From positions 1-64,000 of the forward strand of contig NZ_CAMLFY010000010.1 in the NCBI RefSeq assembly GCF_946479415.1: a stretch of DNA of 64,000 bases. The letters are read 5' to 3'. This document shows, piece by piece, positions 1 through 8,552 of this stretch. Numbering within the stretch: the first letter of the stretch is position 1; the number at the start of each line of letters is the position of its first letter. Below the pieces are notes generated by a model. The model saw only the letters and a program-made list of their open reading frames with translations. It was not told the origin of the DNA and searched no databases. The stretch is from an uncultured Shinella sp. Lineage in GTDB: Bacteria; Pseudomonadota; Alphaproteobacteria; Rhizobiales; Rhizobiaceae. A program made the position numbers and the translations under genes.

Positions 1-71
1 ACTCCTCCTACTTCTAATACCTCCACTACCCGGACTATTTAATCGACTGCTTTGACTGCTTCTAAGCCTAG

Positions 72-260
72 GAAGAAAACGAAAACAATGATGTCGACGA
101 GGCCGACGAAGCCGACGAGAATGACGAGGGCAACGAAGGCAACGAGAATGACGAGGGCGACGAAAACGACGAGAATGACGAGAATGATGAGGGCGACGAA
201 GGCGATGAGGACGATGAAGGCGATGAAGGCAACGAAGGCGATGAAGGCGACGAAACGTAA
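72..260 (+). repeat. Acidic Asp/Glu/Asn/Gly-coding triplet repeat, not translatable as it stands
   Basis: Read in one plus-strand frame, 72-257 encodes 62 residues that are almost only Asp, Glu, Asn and Gly, ending at TAA 258-260. Two stops lie immediately upstream in the same frame (63-65 and 69-71), and there is no ATG, GTG or TTG inside, so the frame has no usable start. At DNA level it is an imperfect GAC-GAG-GGC/AAT repeat. The other frames give Thr/Lys/Met-rich or, on the minus strand, Val/Ile/Phe-rich peptides; both are compositional shadows. It could be the frame-shifted tail of an upstream acidic or calcium-binding protein, or simple-sequence expansion. Confidence 0.5.
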
Positions 261-332
261 GGCGAGCTGACAGGCTTGCCCCGCGCTCCCGCTGGCCACC
301 CTCGCCGGTGGGATGCGCTTCGACGAAAAGGG

Positions 333-355
333 AAGCCCGGTTCGCCGGGCTTTTT
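333..355 (+). terminator. Rho-independent terminator
   Basis: Stem AAGCCCGG / CCGGGCTT with a TTCG tetraloop, running into five T residues at 351-355. It would end plus-strand transcription entering from the left, which implies that the acidic repeat belonged to, or lies just after, a transcribed gene. Confidence 0.85.
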
Positions 356-551
356 CACGTCCGCAGCCGATTTGCGGCGATCAGAGCGGGTGCGTTTGCA
401 AATTATCCGCGGTATGTGCCGCAGGCGACGAATGGAATGATGACCCCGTCCGTTAGAAAGTCAGAATAGTCCGATATGTGTTGTCGGATTGCTGCCCGTG
501 GGAGGGACGCCCCCTCCCGGTGCGCTGGTTGGCGATAGGACGGAGGGTGCG

Positions 552-1658
552 ATGGATCTGCCTTCGTTTGATTCGGTTCTGACAGCGATCTACGAGACCG
601 CCGTCGCGCCCGATCCCTGGAACGATGTGCTTTGCAAGGTCGCCGACTTCTGCGGCGGGGCGAATGCGGCGCTCGTTTACGACTATCCGGAATGTGGTTT
701 CTCCGGCGTCGTGACGCCACGGGCAGACCCCGCTATCGTGTCCGAATATCGCCGTCACTGGTGGAGCCTCAATCCGATCATCGACACGAGGGGTAAGGTA
801 GGGGTTGTGCGCAGCCTCGACGATTGTGGCCGCGAGGCATATTTCGCCAGCGCCTTCCACAATGAATTCTGGCGCCGAACGGGGCTTGGAGCCGAGCGGC
901 TGGCGAGCAACATCATCAATGACGGGCATAGTCATTGCTGCCTGATCCTCCAGGCGTCGGTCAGGCATGATGAACTCGAATCCGAAAATCGAAAGCGGTT
1001 CGAGCGCCTTGTGCCCCATGTAGCTCGTGCGATCGAGGTCGGCTCGAGGCTTCGGAAACTTGACTTCGATCTCTGGCTGGAAGCGCGGCCCGGCGGGCCG
1101 TCGGCAATCGCCACCTTCGGCATAAGCGCGGATGGTGGTCTTGTCTTCGCCAACAGGATCGGCGAACTCATGCTGCACGGTGATGGACCATTTGCCGTGA
1201 GGTCGGGCCGGCTATGCTTTGCAAGAGCGCCCGGGCAGGCGGCCTTGGATCATGCGATACGCAATTCCCTTGCCGGCAGATCCAACGCGGCATCCTCTGT
1301 TGAAACGATGGCGCCGTCAGGACATCGTCGGGTCTACAAGCTTTGCATCGCGTCATGCCTTGCCGGCATGCCGGCGATGCCGGTTCCCGGTGTCCGCGCC
1401 CTGATCCTCGTCGAAGAGGAAATCGATGAGATTGCTGTCAGAATTGAGAACCTGCGGCGCGCCTTCGGCCTGACCAACGCGGAGGCGAGGCTGACGGTCG
1501 AGATGCTCGAATGTGACGGGCGGTCGGCGGCGGCCAAGCGCTGCGGAATATCCGCAAATACGGCACGCACGCATCTTTCACGCATCTTCGAAAAGGTCGG
1601 CGTCAACAAACAGACACAACTGATTGCAGTCGTCAGCCATGCCTTGTCGGCGCGCTAG
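552..1658 (+). CDS. LuxR-type transcriptional regulator
   Basis: 368-residue DNA-binding regulator. The C-terminal 60 or so residues form a LuxR/GerE helix-turn-helix (motifs LTNAEARL, CGISANTARTHLSRIF and GVNKQTQL). The N-terminal 250 residues are a GAF/PAS-like sensor region with no recognisable acyl-homoserine-lactone pocket signature, so the signal is unknown. The start at 552 is chosen because GGAGGG lies five bases upstream. A longer reading from 489 is possible but lacks a ribosome site. It is convergent with the RTX gene at 1747-4827, so a regulatory link to the RTX pair is only positional. One-domain sensor plus LuxR HTH proteins of this size are common in Rhizobiaceae. Confidence 0.85.
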   Translation: MDLPSFDSVLTAIYETAVAPDPWNDVLCKVADFCGGANAALVYDYPECGFSGVVTPRADPAIVSEYRRHWWSLNPIIDTRGKVGVVRSLDDCGREAYFASAFHNEFWRRTGLGAERLASNIINDGHSHCCLILQASVRHDELESENRKRFERLVPHVARAIEVGSRLRKLDFDLWLEARPGGPSAIATFGISADGGLVFANRIGELMLHGDGPFAVRSGRLCFARAPGQAALDHAIRNSLAGRSNAASSVETMAPSGHRRVYKLCIASCLAGMPAMPVPGVRALILVEEEIDEIAVRIENLRRAFGLTNAEARLTVEMLECDGRSAAAKRCGISANTARTHLSRIFEKVGVNKQTQLIAVVSHALSAR

Positions 1659-1694
1659 TTATTGCCGTTCTCCGCGAAGGCGGATGACGTGGTG

Positions 1695-1724
1695 AAGGGA
1701 GCAGCGTCGACTGCTCCCTTTTTT
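1695..1724 (+). terminator. Rho-independent terminator of the LuxR-type gene
   Basis: Ten-base stem AAGGGAGCAG / CTGCTCCCTT with a six-base loop, followed by TTTTTT interrupted later by one G. It lies 37 bases after the LuxR stop and 23 bases before the stop of the convergent RTX gene. Only the plus side has a U tract, so it mainly serves the plus strand. Confidence 0.9.
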
Positions 1725-1746
1725 GTTTTGCACTGCTGGGCTGCTG

Positions 1747-4700
1747 CTAGACCAAGATGAAGTCGCTCGCGGCCAGTGTAGAGACGTTGTCAAACGTCGC
1801 GAGAAGGACCGATTCCTCGTCGCCGCCCTTGCCGTCTGCGTCGAACCAGAGCCGATGCGTGTCCTTTTCATAAAGGAAGGTGGGGCCGGATGTCGTGAAG
1901 ACGGCCTCGTCGGCAAGCACGAGCTTGATAGTCTGTCCGGCGCCCAGACCGAAGCCCGTATCGTCGATGGCGATCTTGTCTTCGCCGCGCTTGAAGTCGG
2001 TGATCTGATCGCCGCCATCGGTGATGTAGTTGAACTGGAACGTGTCCTTGCCAGTCCCGCCCGTGAGAAAATCGCCGCCGGAGCCGCCAATCAGCGTATC
2101 GTTTCCACCGCGTCCCTGCAAAACATCGTCCTTGCCGCCAGCCGAGATCCATTCGCTCGCGTTCGAGCCCCGGATGTCGTCATCCTGGCTGGTGCCCCAG
2201 AAGCGCTCGATGTTCTTGACCGTGAGGCCACGTGCAAGGCCGTCGTTTTTGGAGTTGTCGAGCAGGTCGAGCTTCACGGAGGCGTCATAACCGTAATAAT
2301 TGAAGTCCAGCGTGTCGATGCCGGTGCCGCCGTCGAAGACGTCCTTGCCGGTGAACTCGTTTCGGGTGAACCCGTCATCTCCCGCCCCGCCCAGAAGCGT
2401 GTCGTTGCCGGCGTCGTCATAGAGGAAATCCTTTCCGTTCCCGCCATTGAGCGTGTCGTTGCCTGCATTGCCGCGCAGCACATCGTCGCCAGTGCCGCCG
2501 GTGACGACATCGTTGCCCTTCGTGCCGACGAAGTCGAGCGCCTCCATGCCGGAAAAGGATGTGGTGGCGTTCACCTTCACCGTGCCGGTGCCAAAGGAAA
2601 ACTTGACGCCGGTCGTCAGGGCCGAGACATCGACATAGACCCTATCCGTGCCGCTGCCGCCTATCGCGGTATCGCCGCTGTTGATATGGACGTAGTCGTT
2701 GCCGGCACCGGCATCGATGGTATCGGCATCCGTATCGCTGTTCGTTCCCGCCGCCCAGATCGTGTCCGAACCGTCACCGCCCTTGAGATTGTCGCGACCG
2801 TTGCCGCCATAGATCCAGTCGTCTCCGCCGAGGCCTGAAAGCGTGTCGTTGCCATCATTGCCATCGAACGTATCGGAAAGATTGCCGCCGGTCAGCCTGT
2901 CGGCACCCGACCCGCCGGTGATGTCGACGCGTTCGAAATTCTTGAGCGTGGCGTCGCCATTGACCAGCGTGGCATTGGTGCTCAGCGTGAATGTCAGCGC
3001 CCTGGTGGTTTCGTTCCGGTCGATGACGGCCAGGTCCGTCCCGCTGCCGCCATCCGCGACGAGCTTTCCGAATGTATAACCAAGGCCGGCATTCAACTGC
3101 ACGACATCGTTTCCGGCACCGAGATCAAGCGTCGTCGTATCGCCGCCGCTATGTGCTTCGAAGACCGAAAGATTGACCTCGTCGTCTCCGTCCCCGGCAG
3201 AGAAATTGTTGTTGCCGCCGAGATCGTAAAGAACGTCGTCGCCCTTGCCGGCAACGATCTTGTCGTTGCCGAGCCCGCTGTCGAGCACGTCGTCGCCGGC
3301 GCTGCCGAAGAGCTGGTCGTTGCCCTTGTCCGACTTGAACCACACCTGCTTTGCATCTCCTGCTTTCAGCACGTCGTTGCCATAGGCGGTGAAGACGTTG
3401 AAGATTTCGGTATCTGCAGCAAACGAACCGTTGGAGAGCGTGCCCTTACCGTTGACGACGTTGAAGGTATATCCGGTCGTCTGGTAACCGGAGACGTCGA
3501 TATAGACGGTGTCGATGCCGGAGCCGCCATAGATCGAATCCTTGCCGCCGGACGCGAAAATCGTATCGTTGCCCGCCTCGCCATAGAGGGTGTCATCGCC
3601 TGCGCCGCCATCGATATAGTCGTCTCCGGCGCCTGCCTTGACGGTGTCGTTGCCATCGTAGGTGACGATGTGGTCCTTGCCGTCGAGCGTCACGATCGTG
3701 TTCTTGGCGTTCGTGCCATAAAGGTCGTAATTCTCGATATTGACGATGGTCGAGCCGTCGGCCAGCGTGTTTACGACCGTGGACGCCTTGGCGGTAAAAT
3801 TGCCTTCGATATTGCGGATTTCGAGCTCGTCGATGCCCGCGCCGCCGTCGATCGTATCCTTGCCGTTGAACAGCGTCATCAGGATCTGGTCGTCGCCCGT
3901 GCCGGCATTCACCTTGTCGATACCGGCGCCGGTGATGATGTAATCCTCGCCCGCACCGCCGTTCAGCGTATCGTTGCCATCGCCGCCATGAACGTAGTCG
4001 TCGCCGTTACCGGCTTCGAGCGTATCGTTGCCGTCCTCGCCATAGAGCGCATCGTCGCCGTTGCCGCCGATGACGGTATCATTGCCGAGGCCGCCTTGAA
4101 GATTGTCGTCGCCGTAGCTGCCGTCGAGCCGGTCATCGCCTTCACCGCCATAGACGTAGTCGTCGCCCTGGCCTCCGTAGAGCATATCCTTGCCGGCGCC
4201 GCCATCGAGCTGGTCGTCGCCGCCATTGCCGTAGAGCTTGTCGTTGCCCGCCTGACCGTTGAAGCGGTCGTTCCAATGACCCCCGGTCAGCGTGTCGGCA
4301 AAATTGGTGGCGGAGACCCAATATTGCTCGATGCCCTTGACGGTAAAGCCGAACATATTGACCGACTTTGTCGGATCCTGCACCGTGAAGGTAATGCCGG
4401 CTGTGTTGTATTGCAGGTTGAAGTCGACGGTGTCCGTACCCAGTCCGCCGTCGATGATGTCGCCTTTCCAGTCGCCGATATTGTAATCGGTGAAGCGGTC
4501 GTCCCCCAGTCCACCCGACATCGTATCGGCGCCGCCGCCGCCCGAAAGGACATCATCGCCCTGGTCGCCCCACAGCTTGTCGTTGCCGAGATCGCCGTAG
4601 ATATTATCGCCCTGGAAGCCGCCGATGATGGTGTCGGTGCCGTCCCCGCCCATGAGGGTATCCGCTCCGAACAGTCCGTAGATCTTGTCGTTTCCTCCCT

Positions 4701-4827
4701 GGCCGTAAATGTAGTCATAGGTATTTTCGCCCGTCAGCGTTTCCGATGCTTCCGTCCCGTATTTAGTCGCCACTTTGCTCACCAATAGTCTGTGTTTTTG
4801 ACAATAACGGCTGATCGCCACCGACAT
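1747..4827 (-). CDS. RTX hemolysin-type calcium-binding protein, large
   Basis: 1,026-residue secreted-type protein built almost entirely of glycine/aspartate nonapeptide repeats (GGxGxDxLx, e.g. GGNGDDALYGEDGNDTL), which form calcium-binding parallel beta-rolls. Spacers of about 40-60 residues such as ITFTVQDPTKSV separate the roll blocks. The C-terminus has the usual rhizobial RTX ending (LWFDADGKGG, then LLATFDNV and the terminal SDFILV), an uncleaved type I secretion signal. There is no N-terminal signal peptide, as expected for type I export. No catalytic domain was recognised. The ATG at 4827 has no clear ribosome site; a GTG at 4782 just before KVATKYGTEA is an alternative. No HlyB/HlyD/TolC-like genes occur in the window. 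Confidence 0.9.
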   Translation of the reverse strand: MSVAISRYCQKHRLLVSKVATKYGTEASETLTGENTYDYIYGQGGNDKIYGLFGADTLMGGDGTDTIIGGFQGDNIYGDLGNDKLWGDQGDDVLSGGGGADTMSGGLGDDRFTDYNIGDWKGDIIDGGLGTDTVDFNLQYNTAGITFTVQDPTKSVNMFGFTVKGIEQYWVSATNFADTLTGGHWNDRFNGQAGNDKLYGNGGDDQLDGGAGKDMLYGGQGDDYVYGGEGDDRLDGSYGDDNLQGGLGNDTVIGGNGDDALYGEDGNDTLEAGNGDDYVHGGDGNDTLNGGAGEDYIITGAGIDKVNAGTGDDQILMTLFNGKDTIDGGAGIDELEIRNIEGNFTAKASTVVNTLADGSTIVNIENYDLYGTNAKNTIVTLDGKDHIVTYDGNDTVKAGAGDDYIDGGAGDDTLYGEAGNDTIFASGGKDSIYGGSGIDTVYIDVSGYQTTGYTFNVVNGKGTLSNGSFAADTEIFNVFTAYGNDVLKAGDAKQVWFKSDKGNDQLFGSAGDDVLDSGLGNDKIVAGKGDDVLYDLGGNNNFSAGDGDDEVNLSVFEAHSGGDTTTLDLGAGNDVVQLNAGLGYTFGKLVADGGSGTDLAVIDRNETTRALTFTLSTNATLVNGDATLKNFERVDITGGSGADRLTGGNLSDTFDGNDGNDTLSGLGGDDWIYGGNGRDNLKGGDGSDTIWAAGTNSDTDADTIDAGAGNDYVHINSGDTAIGGSGTDRVYVDVSALTTGVKFSFGTGTVKVNATTSFSGMEALDFVGTKGNDVVTGGTGDDVLRGNAGNDTLNGGNGKDFLYDDAGNDTLLGGAGDDGFTRNEFTGKDVFDGGTGIDTLDFNYYGYDASVKLDLLDNSKNDGLARGLTVKNIERFWGTSQDDDIRGSNASEWISAGGKDDVLQGRGGNDTLIGGSGGDFLTGGTGKDTFQFNYITDGGDQITDFKRGEDKIAIDDTGFGLGAGQTIKLVLADEAVFTTSGPTFLYEKDTHRLWFDADGKGGDEESVLLATFDNVSTLAASDFILV

Positions 4828-5244
4828 CGCGGATGGCCGAAGAGACGCAATGATGGAACGTTGAAGGCCGAGCCACCGCAGTTCCCCAGCGAGCTTGTCC
4901 CGCCGTGATCGGGTCTATTCCAAGCGGAGAACGGACCCTGTCACCTCGGTAACAGCGGGATTGCAGGCCAGATCAGGTGACGTGGTGGCTTTTAAGCAGA
5001 GGCGCCGCAGATTTTCCTTCAACTCGTTGCTGCAATAGCGCGCGCGTTTGAGGGCGCCGAACGTAGTCGCCTCTCGGCAGGATTAGCTCGTCAATCAATG
5101 GTAGTACTCACGGATTTTTTAGTCTCGCCAGAAGGCGGTAAAATATTCCATGTAAGAAAAACAAATTATTTGCGAATAAACCCGAAACCGCCCGCGTTCG
5201 TTATTTGTAGACGACTTCAGAGAGTAAGCCGTTCAGGAAATTGA
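4828..5244. other. Divergent intergenic region between the two RTX genes
   Basis: No convincing gene. The stretch from about 5105 to 5190 is markedly AT-rich for this genome (runs such as GATTTTTTAG and AAATTATTTGC) and is the likely promoter island for both RTX genes. A short hairpin CGCC-AGAA-GGCG lies near 5128-5139. No textbook -35/-10 pair can be fixed with confidence. Confidence 0.4.
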
Positions 5245-5463
5245 ATGGAATATCCCGAGGCGAAATCACCTTTCGCCGCGGGCGTGAATTCTTATTCTCT
5301 GTTCCCTACTGCGCATACCCAGATGCCGGGTTTGTATTCGGACCGTTCGCGTTGTCGAGGCGGTCCGATGAGCGACGTCGAATGCCGTCGCATCAACCGG
5401 TGGCTTTACCGAAATCACGCTGAATTCCGATCGACCATATCAGTTCAGGAGTGCTACCGATGA
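5245..5463 (+). CDS. Possible small leader protein coupled to the RTX gene
   Basis: 72-codon frame starting ATG at 5245, with AGGAA about six bases upstream. Its TGA (5461-5463) overlaps the ATG of the following RTX gene (5460-5462) in an ATGA arrangement typical of translational coupling. The product (begins MEYPEAKSPF, contains RINRWLYRNH) matches no family I recognise and shows no signal peptide or membrane segment. It may be a real small protein, a regulatory leader peptide, or chance. Against it: the RTX gene has its own good AGGAG inside this frame. Confidence 0.3.
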   Translation: MEYPEAKSPFAAGVNSYSLFPTAHTQMPGLYSDRSRCRGGPMSDVECRRINRWLYRNHAEFRSTISVQECYR

Positions 5464-8300
5464 CCGTTACCACCACTTTCAACAACACCACCACGACCTT
5501 CCAATTCGGTGTCAATACCTTCACGCCCGGCAATCAGATTTTGCCGGATGTACTGGGCCTCGACAATGGCGGTTTCGTTGCCGCCTACAACACCGCAAAT
5601 GGCAACTTCATCCTTTTGAATTTCTACGACGCCAATTCCAATGCGGTCGGAGGATTTCAGATTCCCTACGATGATGCCAATACCGAGCCACCCGGTAAAC
5701 CCTCGCTGACCAAGCTCGCCAATGGCAATGTGCTGGTCGTCTGGGACGACAATAATCCCGCTGAAACCGCCATACTCGGCCGCATCTTCGACCAGAACGG
5801 CAATGCCGTCGGCGGCGAGCTGACGCTGAGCGGCTCCTCTATTTCGTTCGAAGATCCGGTTACCAGCGCCCTCAGTGGCGGCGGCTTTGCCATAAGCTTC
5901 ACGTTCGGCGGCAACATTTTTGTTGGCCGCTACAACGCGTTCGGCTCCCAGTTGGGTACCTTCACTCAGGTCAACACCGTCGCAACGACCGGGACCCAGA
6001 ACGATGCTTCCATCGTCGGCCTGGCTGACGGTGGCTTCGTTGTCACCTATACCGATACGAACCCGGCCAGCCAGCCGCTCAGGGCCGTGATCTACAATGC
6101 CGATGGCTCCGTGCGCACCGCCGATTTCCTGATCGACAGCATCGGTGACAACACGCAATCGTCATTGACCGCCTTGCCGAACGGCAACTGGGCCGTGGTC
6201 TACGCCGATTCCGGCTGGTCCGAAGGCGGCACGCTGGGCAACGGCATCACGCTTGAGATCTTCAACGCCAACGGCGTCTCCCAGACCGGTTTCATACACG
6301 TCAACACCACGAGCACCGTCGATGAAGTCGATCCCGACATTTCGGTCCTGTCGAACGGATTCATCGTCGTCAGTTGGACGCGACCTTTCAACGCTACCAC
6401 TGACGATATCTTTGCCCGCATCTTCGACCAGAACGGCAACGCGTTGTCGGCAAACCTGGCGAGTGAATTCGCGATCGCCGCTGAAGGTGCCGACCGGGAT
6501 ATCTTTTCTGCCCTCGGCATGCTGAAAAACGGCAAATTCGTTACCGTATGGCAGGATGCCGGTGATACGGACGGCGATGGTGGCCGGATTACGGGTGAAG
6601 TCAACCAGCTCACCCGCACCAGCGTTAGCGACGCCGCTGGCGATACTATCCAGATTGATTCTCTGCGCGACTTCGCATCCGGCAATGCCGGGAATGATAC
6701 GTTTAGAGGTGGTGGCCTCGATGCCTTCACCAATGACACGATCGATGGCGGCGCCGATTCCGACCGAATTCTTGCTACCGGCGATATCAGCCTCGTCAAT
6801 ACGACGGTCCTCTCGATAGAGGAAATCGAATTCGAGGCCGTGGCACCGGAAAAGCTCGTCATAGTGCGTGCCGATCAGATCGGCGCGGGTCTTGCGGCCA
6901 ATCTCGTTCTCGATTTTGCAGCTATCGGCACGGCTGACCGCTTCCGCGTCGAAATGGGCACCGCCACCTCCGTCGATCTATCGCAGTTCCAGGTGCAGGA
7001 TTTCAATCCAGGGGCCGGCGAGGGTGATCGACTGATCATCCTTGGTGATAATGACAATGAAACGATGCGCGGCACCTCCGTGCGTGACGAGTTGTATGGC
7101 ACGGGCGGTAATGATTTGCTGGATGGTGGTGCCGGTGGCGACTATCTGTCTGGCGGAAGCGGCTCTGACCGCGTCACGTATGCCAACGCCACGGCGGGTG
7201 TGATTGCCAATCTGTCCAGTCCGGCCGGCAATACCGGCGAGGCGGCCGGCGATACCTACAACTCCATCGAAAATATGACTGGTTCTGCTTTCAACGATAC
7301 CCTGACCGGCACGAGCGGCACTAACAGCATTCTTGGCGGGAATGGGAACGACCGAATTTCCGGTCTGAGTGGCAATGACAGGCTGTTCGGAAACGACGGG
7401 AACGACGTCCTGCTTGGTGGGGCAGGGGCGGATGACCTTTCCGGTGGCGCAGGATCCGACCGTGCGTCGTACGAGGCCGCCACCGCCGGTGTGACTGCCA
7501 GCCTGGCCAGTCCGGGGGGCAATACCGGCGAAGCGGCCGGCGATACCTACAACTCCATCGAAAACCTGACCGGTTCTGCGTTTAACGACACGCTGACGGG
7601 CAATAATGGTACCAACAGCATTATCGGCGGCAACGGCAATGACACGATTTTCGGGCTGGGCGGCAACGACAATCTGTTCGGGCAGGATGGTAACGACAAC
7701 CTGATCGGGGGTGCCGGCGCCGATGCATTGTCTGGTGGCAATGGATCGGACCGGGCTTCTTATCAGACAGCAACGTCCGGAGTGGTTGCCAGCTTGACGA
7801 GCCCGGCAAGCAATACCGGTGATGCAGCAGGCGATACCTATTCGTCGATCGAAAACCTGACCGGTTCTTCCTTCAACGATACGCTGACCGGTAACGGTGG
7901 CGATAACATCCTCGTCGGTGGCGCCGGTAACGATACGCTCAATGGTCGGACGGGCAACGATACGCTGACGGGTGGCAGCGGAAACGACAATTTCGTTTTC
8001 AATACCACGCTCGGGGCAACCAACATCGACCATATAACCGACTTCAGCTTCGTCAATGACACGATCAGGCTGGACAATGCTATCTTCAACGCGATCGTGG
8101 GTGTCGGCGTGCTCAGCGCTGCACAATTCGTCTCTAATACCACCGGAGCAGCTGGGGATTCGAACGACCGTATCATCTACGAAAATGATACCGGGAAACT
8201 CTTTTACGACAGCAACGGTAACGCAGCGGGTGGATCGGTACTTTTTGCCACTCTTTCTCCTGGGCTCGGCATCACCAACGCCGATTTCTTCATCATCTAG
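5460..8300 (+). CDS. RTX calcium-binding protein with N-terminal VWxD/propeller-like repeats
   Basis: 946-residue type I-secreted-type protein. Residues 1 to about 400 hold repeated beta motifs (NGNVLVVWDDN, DGGFVVTYTD, FDQNGNAVGG, NGKFVTVWQD) spaced about 50 residues apart, suggesting a propeller-like fold as in other large rhizobial exoproteins. Residues from about 540 to 850 are RTX rolls with three near-identical 97-residue blocks. The C-terminus (LFYDSNGNAAGG, then LFATLSPG and ADFFII) is the uncleaved secretion signal. Start at 5460 is set by AGGAG at 5447-5451 with eight-base spacing; GTG 5451 is inside that site. Divergent from the other RTX gene, so the two may share control. Function beyond calcium-stabilised secretion is unknown. 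Confidence 0.9.
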   Translation: MTVTTTFNNTTTTFQFGVNTFTPGNQILPDVLGLDNGGFVAAYNTANGNFILLNFYDANSNAVGGFQIPYDDANTEPPGKPSLTKLANGNVLVVWDDNNPAETAILGRIFDQNGNAVGGELTLSGSSISFEDPVTSALSGGGFAISFTFGGNIFVGRYNAFGSQLGTFTQVNTVATTGTQNDASIVGLADGGFVVTYTDTNPASQPLRAVIYNADGSVRTADFLIDSIGDNTQSSLTALPNGNWAVVYADSGWSEGGTLGNGITLEIFNANGVSQTGFIHVNTTSTVDEVDPDISVLSNGFIVVSWTRPFNATTDDIFARIFDQNGNALSANLASEFAIAAEGADRDIFSALGMLKNGKFVTVWQDAGDTDGDGGRITGEVNQLTRTSVSDAAGDTIQIDSLRDFASGNAGNDTFRGGGLDAFTNDTIDGGADSDRILATGDISLVNTTVLSIEEIEFEAVAPEKLVIVRADQIGAGLAANLVLDFAAIGTADRFRVEMGTATSVDLSQFQVQDFNPGAGEGDRLIILGDNDNETMRGTSVRDELYGTGGNDLLDGGAGGDYLSGGSGSDRVTYANATAGVIANLSSPAGNTGEAAGDTYNSIENMTGSAFNDTLTGTSGTNSILGGNGNDRISGLSGNDRLFGNDGNDVLLGGAGADDLSGGAGSDRASYEAATAGVTASLASPGGNTGEAAGDTYNSIENLTGSAFNDTLTGNNGTNSIIGGNGNDTIFGLGGNDNLFGQDGNDNLIGGAGADALSGGNGSDRASYQTATSGVVASLTSPASNTGDAAGDTYSSIENLTGSSFNDTLTGNGGDNILVGGAGNDTLNGRTGNDTLTGGSGNDNFVFNTTLGATNIDHITDFSFVNDTIRLDNAIFNAIVGVGVLSAAQFVSNTTGAAGDSNDRIIYENDTGKLFYDSNGNAAGGSVLFATLSPGLGITNADFFII
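7161..7900 (+). repeat. Tandem 291-bp repeat inside the RTX gene
   Basis: Blocks starting at 7161 (GGCTCTGACC), 7452 (GGATCCGACC) and 7743 (GGATCGGACC) are exactly 291 bases, or 97 codons, apart. Each encodes GSDR-(V/A)-(T/S)-Y, an (A/S/T)SPxxNTG(E/D)AAGDTY segment, a SIEN(L/M)TGS(A/S)FNDTLTG segment and RTX nonapeptides. The third copy is incomplete. High identity between copies indicates recent duplication or gene conversion. Confidence 0.8.
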
Positions 8301-8335
8301 GGACGCGCCGGCGCCCCATCGGCCTGACCAAAACA

Positions 8336-8368
8336 GCTCAAGGCGCCGGGTTTTCCGGCGCCTTGAGC
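8336..8368 (+). terminator. Strong hairpin after the RTX gene
   Basis: Perfect 14-bp inverted repeat GCTCAAGGCGCCGG / CCGGCGCCTTGAGC with a five-base loop (GTTTT), 36 bases after the stop. There is no T run after the stem, so it may work as a structural transcript end or mRNA stabiliser rather than a classical terminator. Confidence 0.6.
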
Positions 8369-8392
8369 TTGAGCAGTTTCAGTGGAGGCAAT

Positions 8393-8533
8393 GTGATCCA
8401 GGTGGACTGTTCCATTTGTAAGCTTCGGACCGGGATGCGCCGGAAGGAACTTGGCTGGAACGCCGAGGGAGTGAGCAGCCGCCTACGTGACTCGATCCTG
8501 ATCGGCAGCCGAACCCGAGCAAAAGTCGATTGA
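8393..8533 (+). CDS. Possible small protein with a CxxC pair
   Basis: GTG-started frame of 46 residues, with GGAGG four bases before the start. It contains CSIC and a basic stretch (GMRRKELGW). It fills the gap between the RTX hairpin and the convergent membrane-protein gene. No family is recognised and the length is within chance expectation. Confidence 0.15.
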   Translation: MIQVDCSICKLRTGMRRKELGWNAEGVSSRLRDSILIGSRTRAKVD

Positions 8534-8552
8534 GACGCTCCGGGTGCCGAAC

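Noticed and set aside
39..299. 86-codon very hydrophobic minus-strand frame that could be a membrane peptide
   Set aside because: Hydrophobicity is the automatic antisense of GAN triplets; it has no ribosome site and reads into the terminator-bearing side.
1723..2838. 371-codon plus-strand frame opposite the C-terminal part of the RTX gene
   Set aside because: Same compositional shadow of the RTX repeats; no family features.
3151..4788. 545-codon plus-strand frame opposite the large RTX gene
   Set aside because: It is the reverse reading of Gly/Asp-rich repeats, giving a Val/Ala/Ile-rich pattern with no domain, start site or ribosome site. The minus-strand RTX protein is unmistakable.
6978..8126. 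382-codon minus-strand frame opposite the second RTX gene
   Set aside because: Antisense reading of RTX nonapeptides; repetitive, no recognisable domain.
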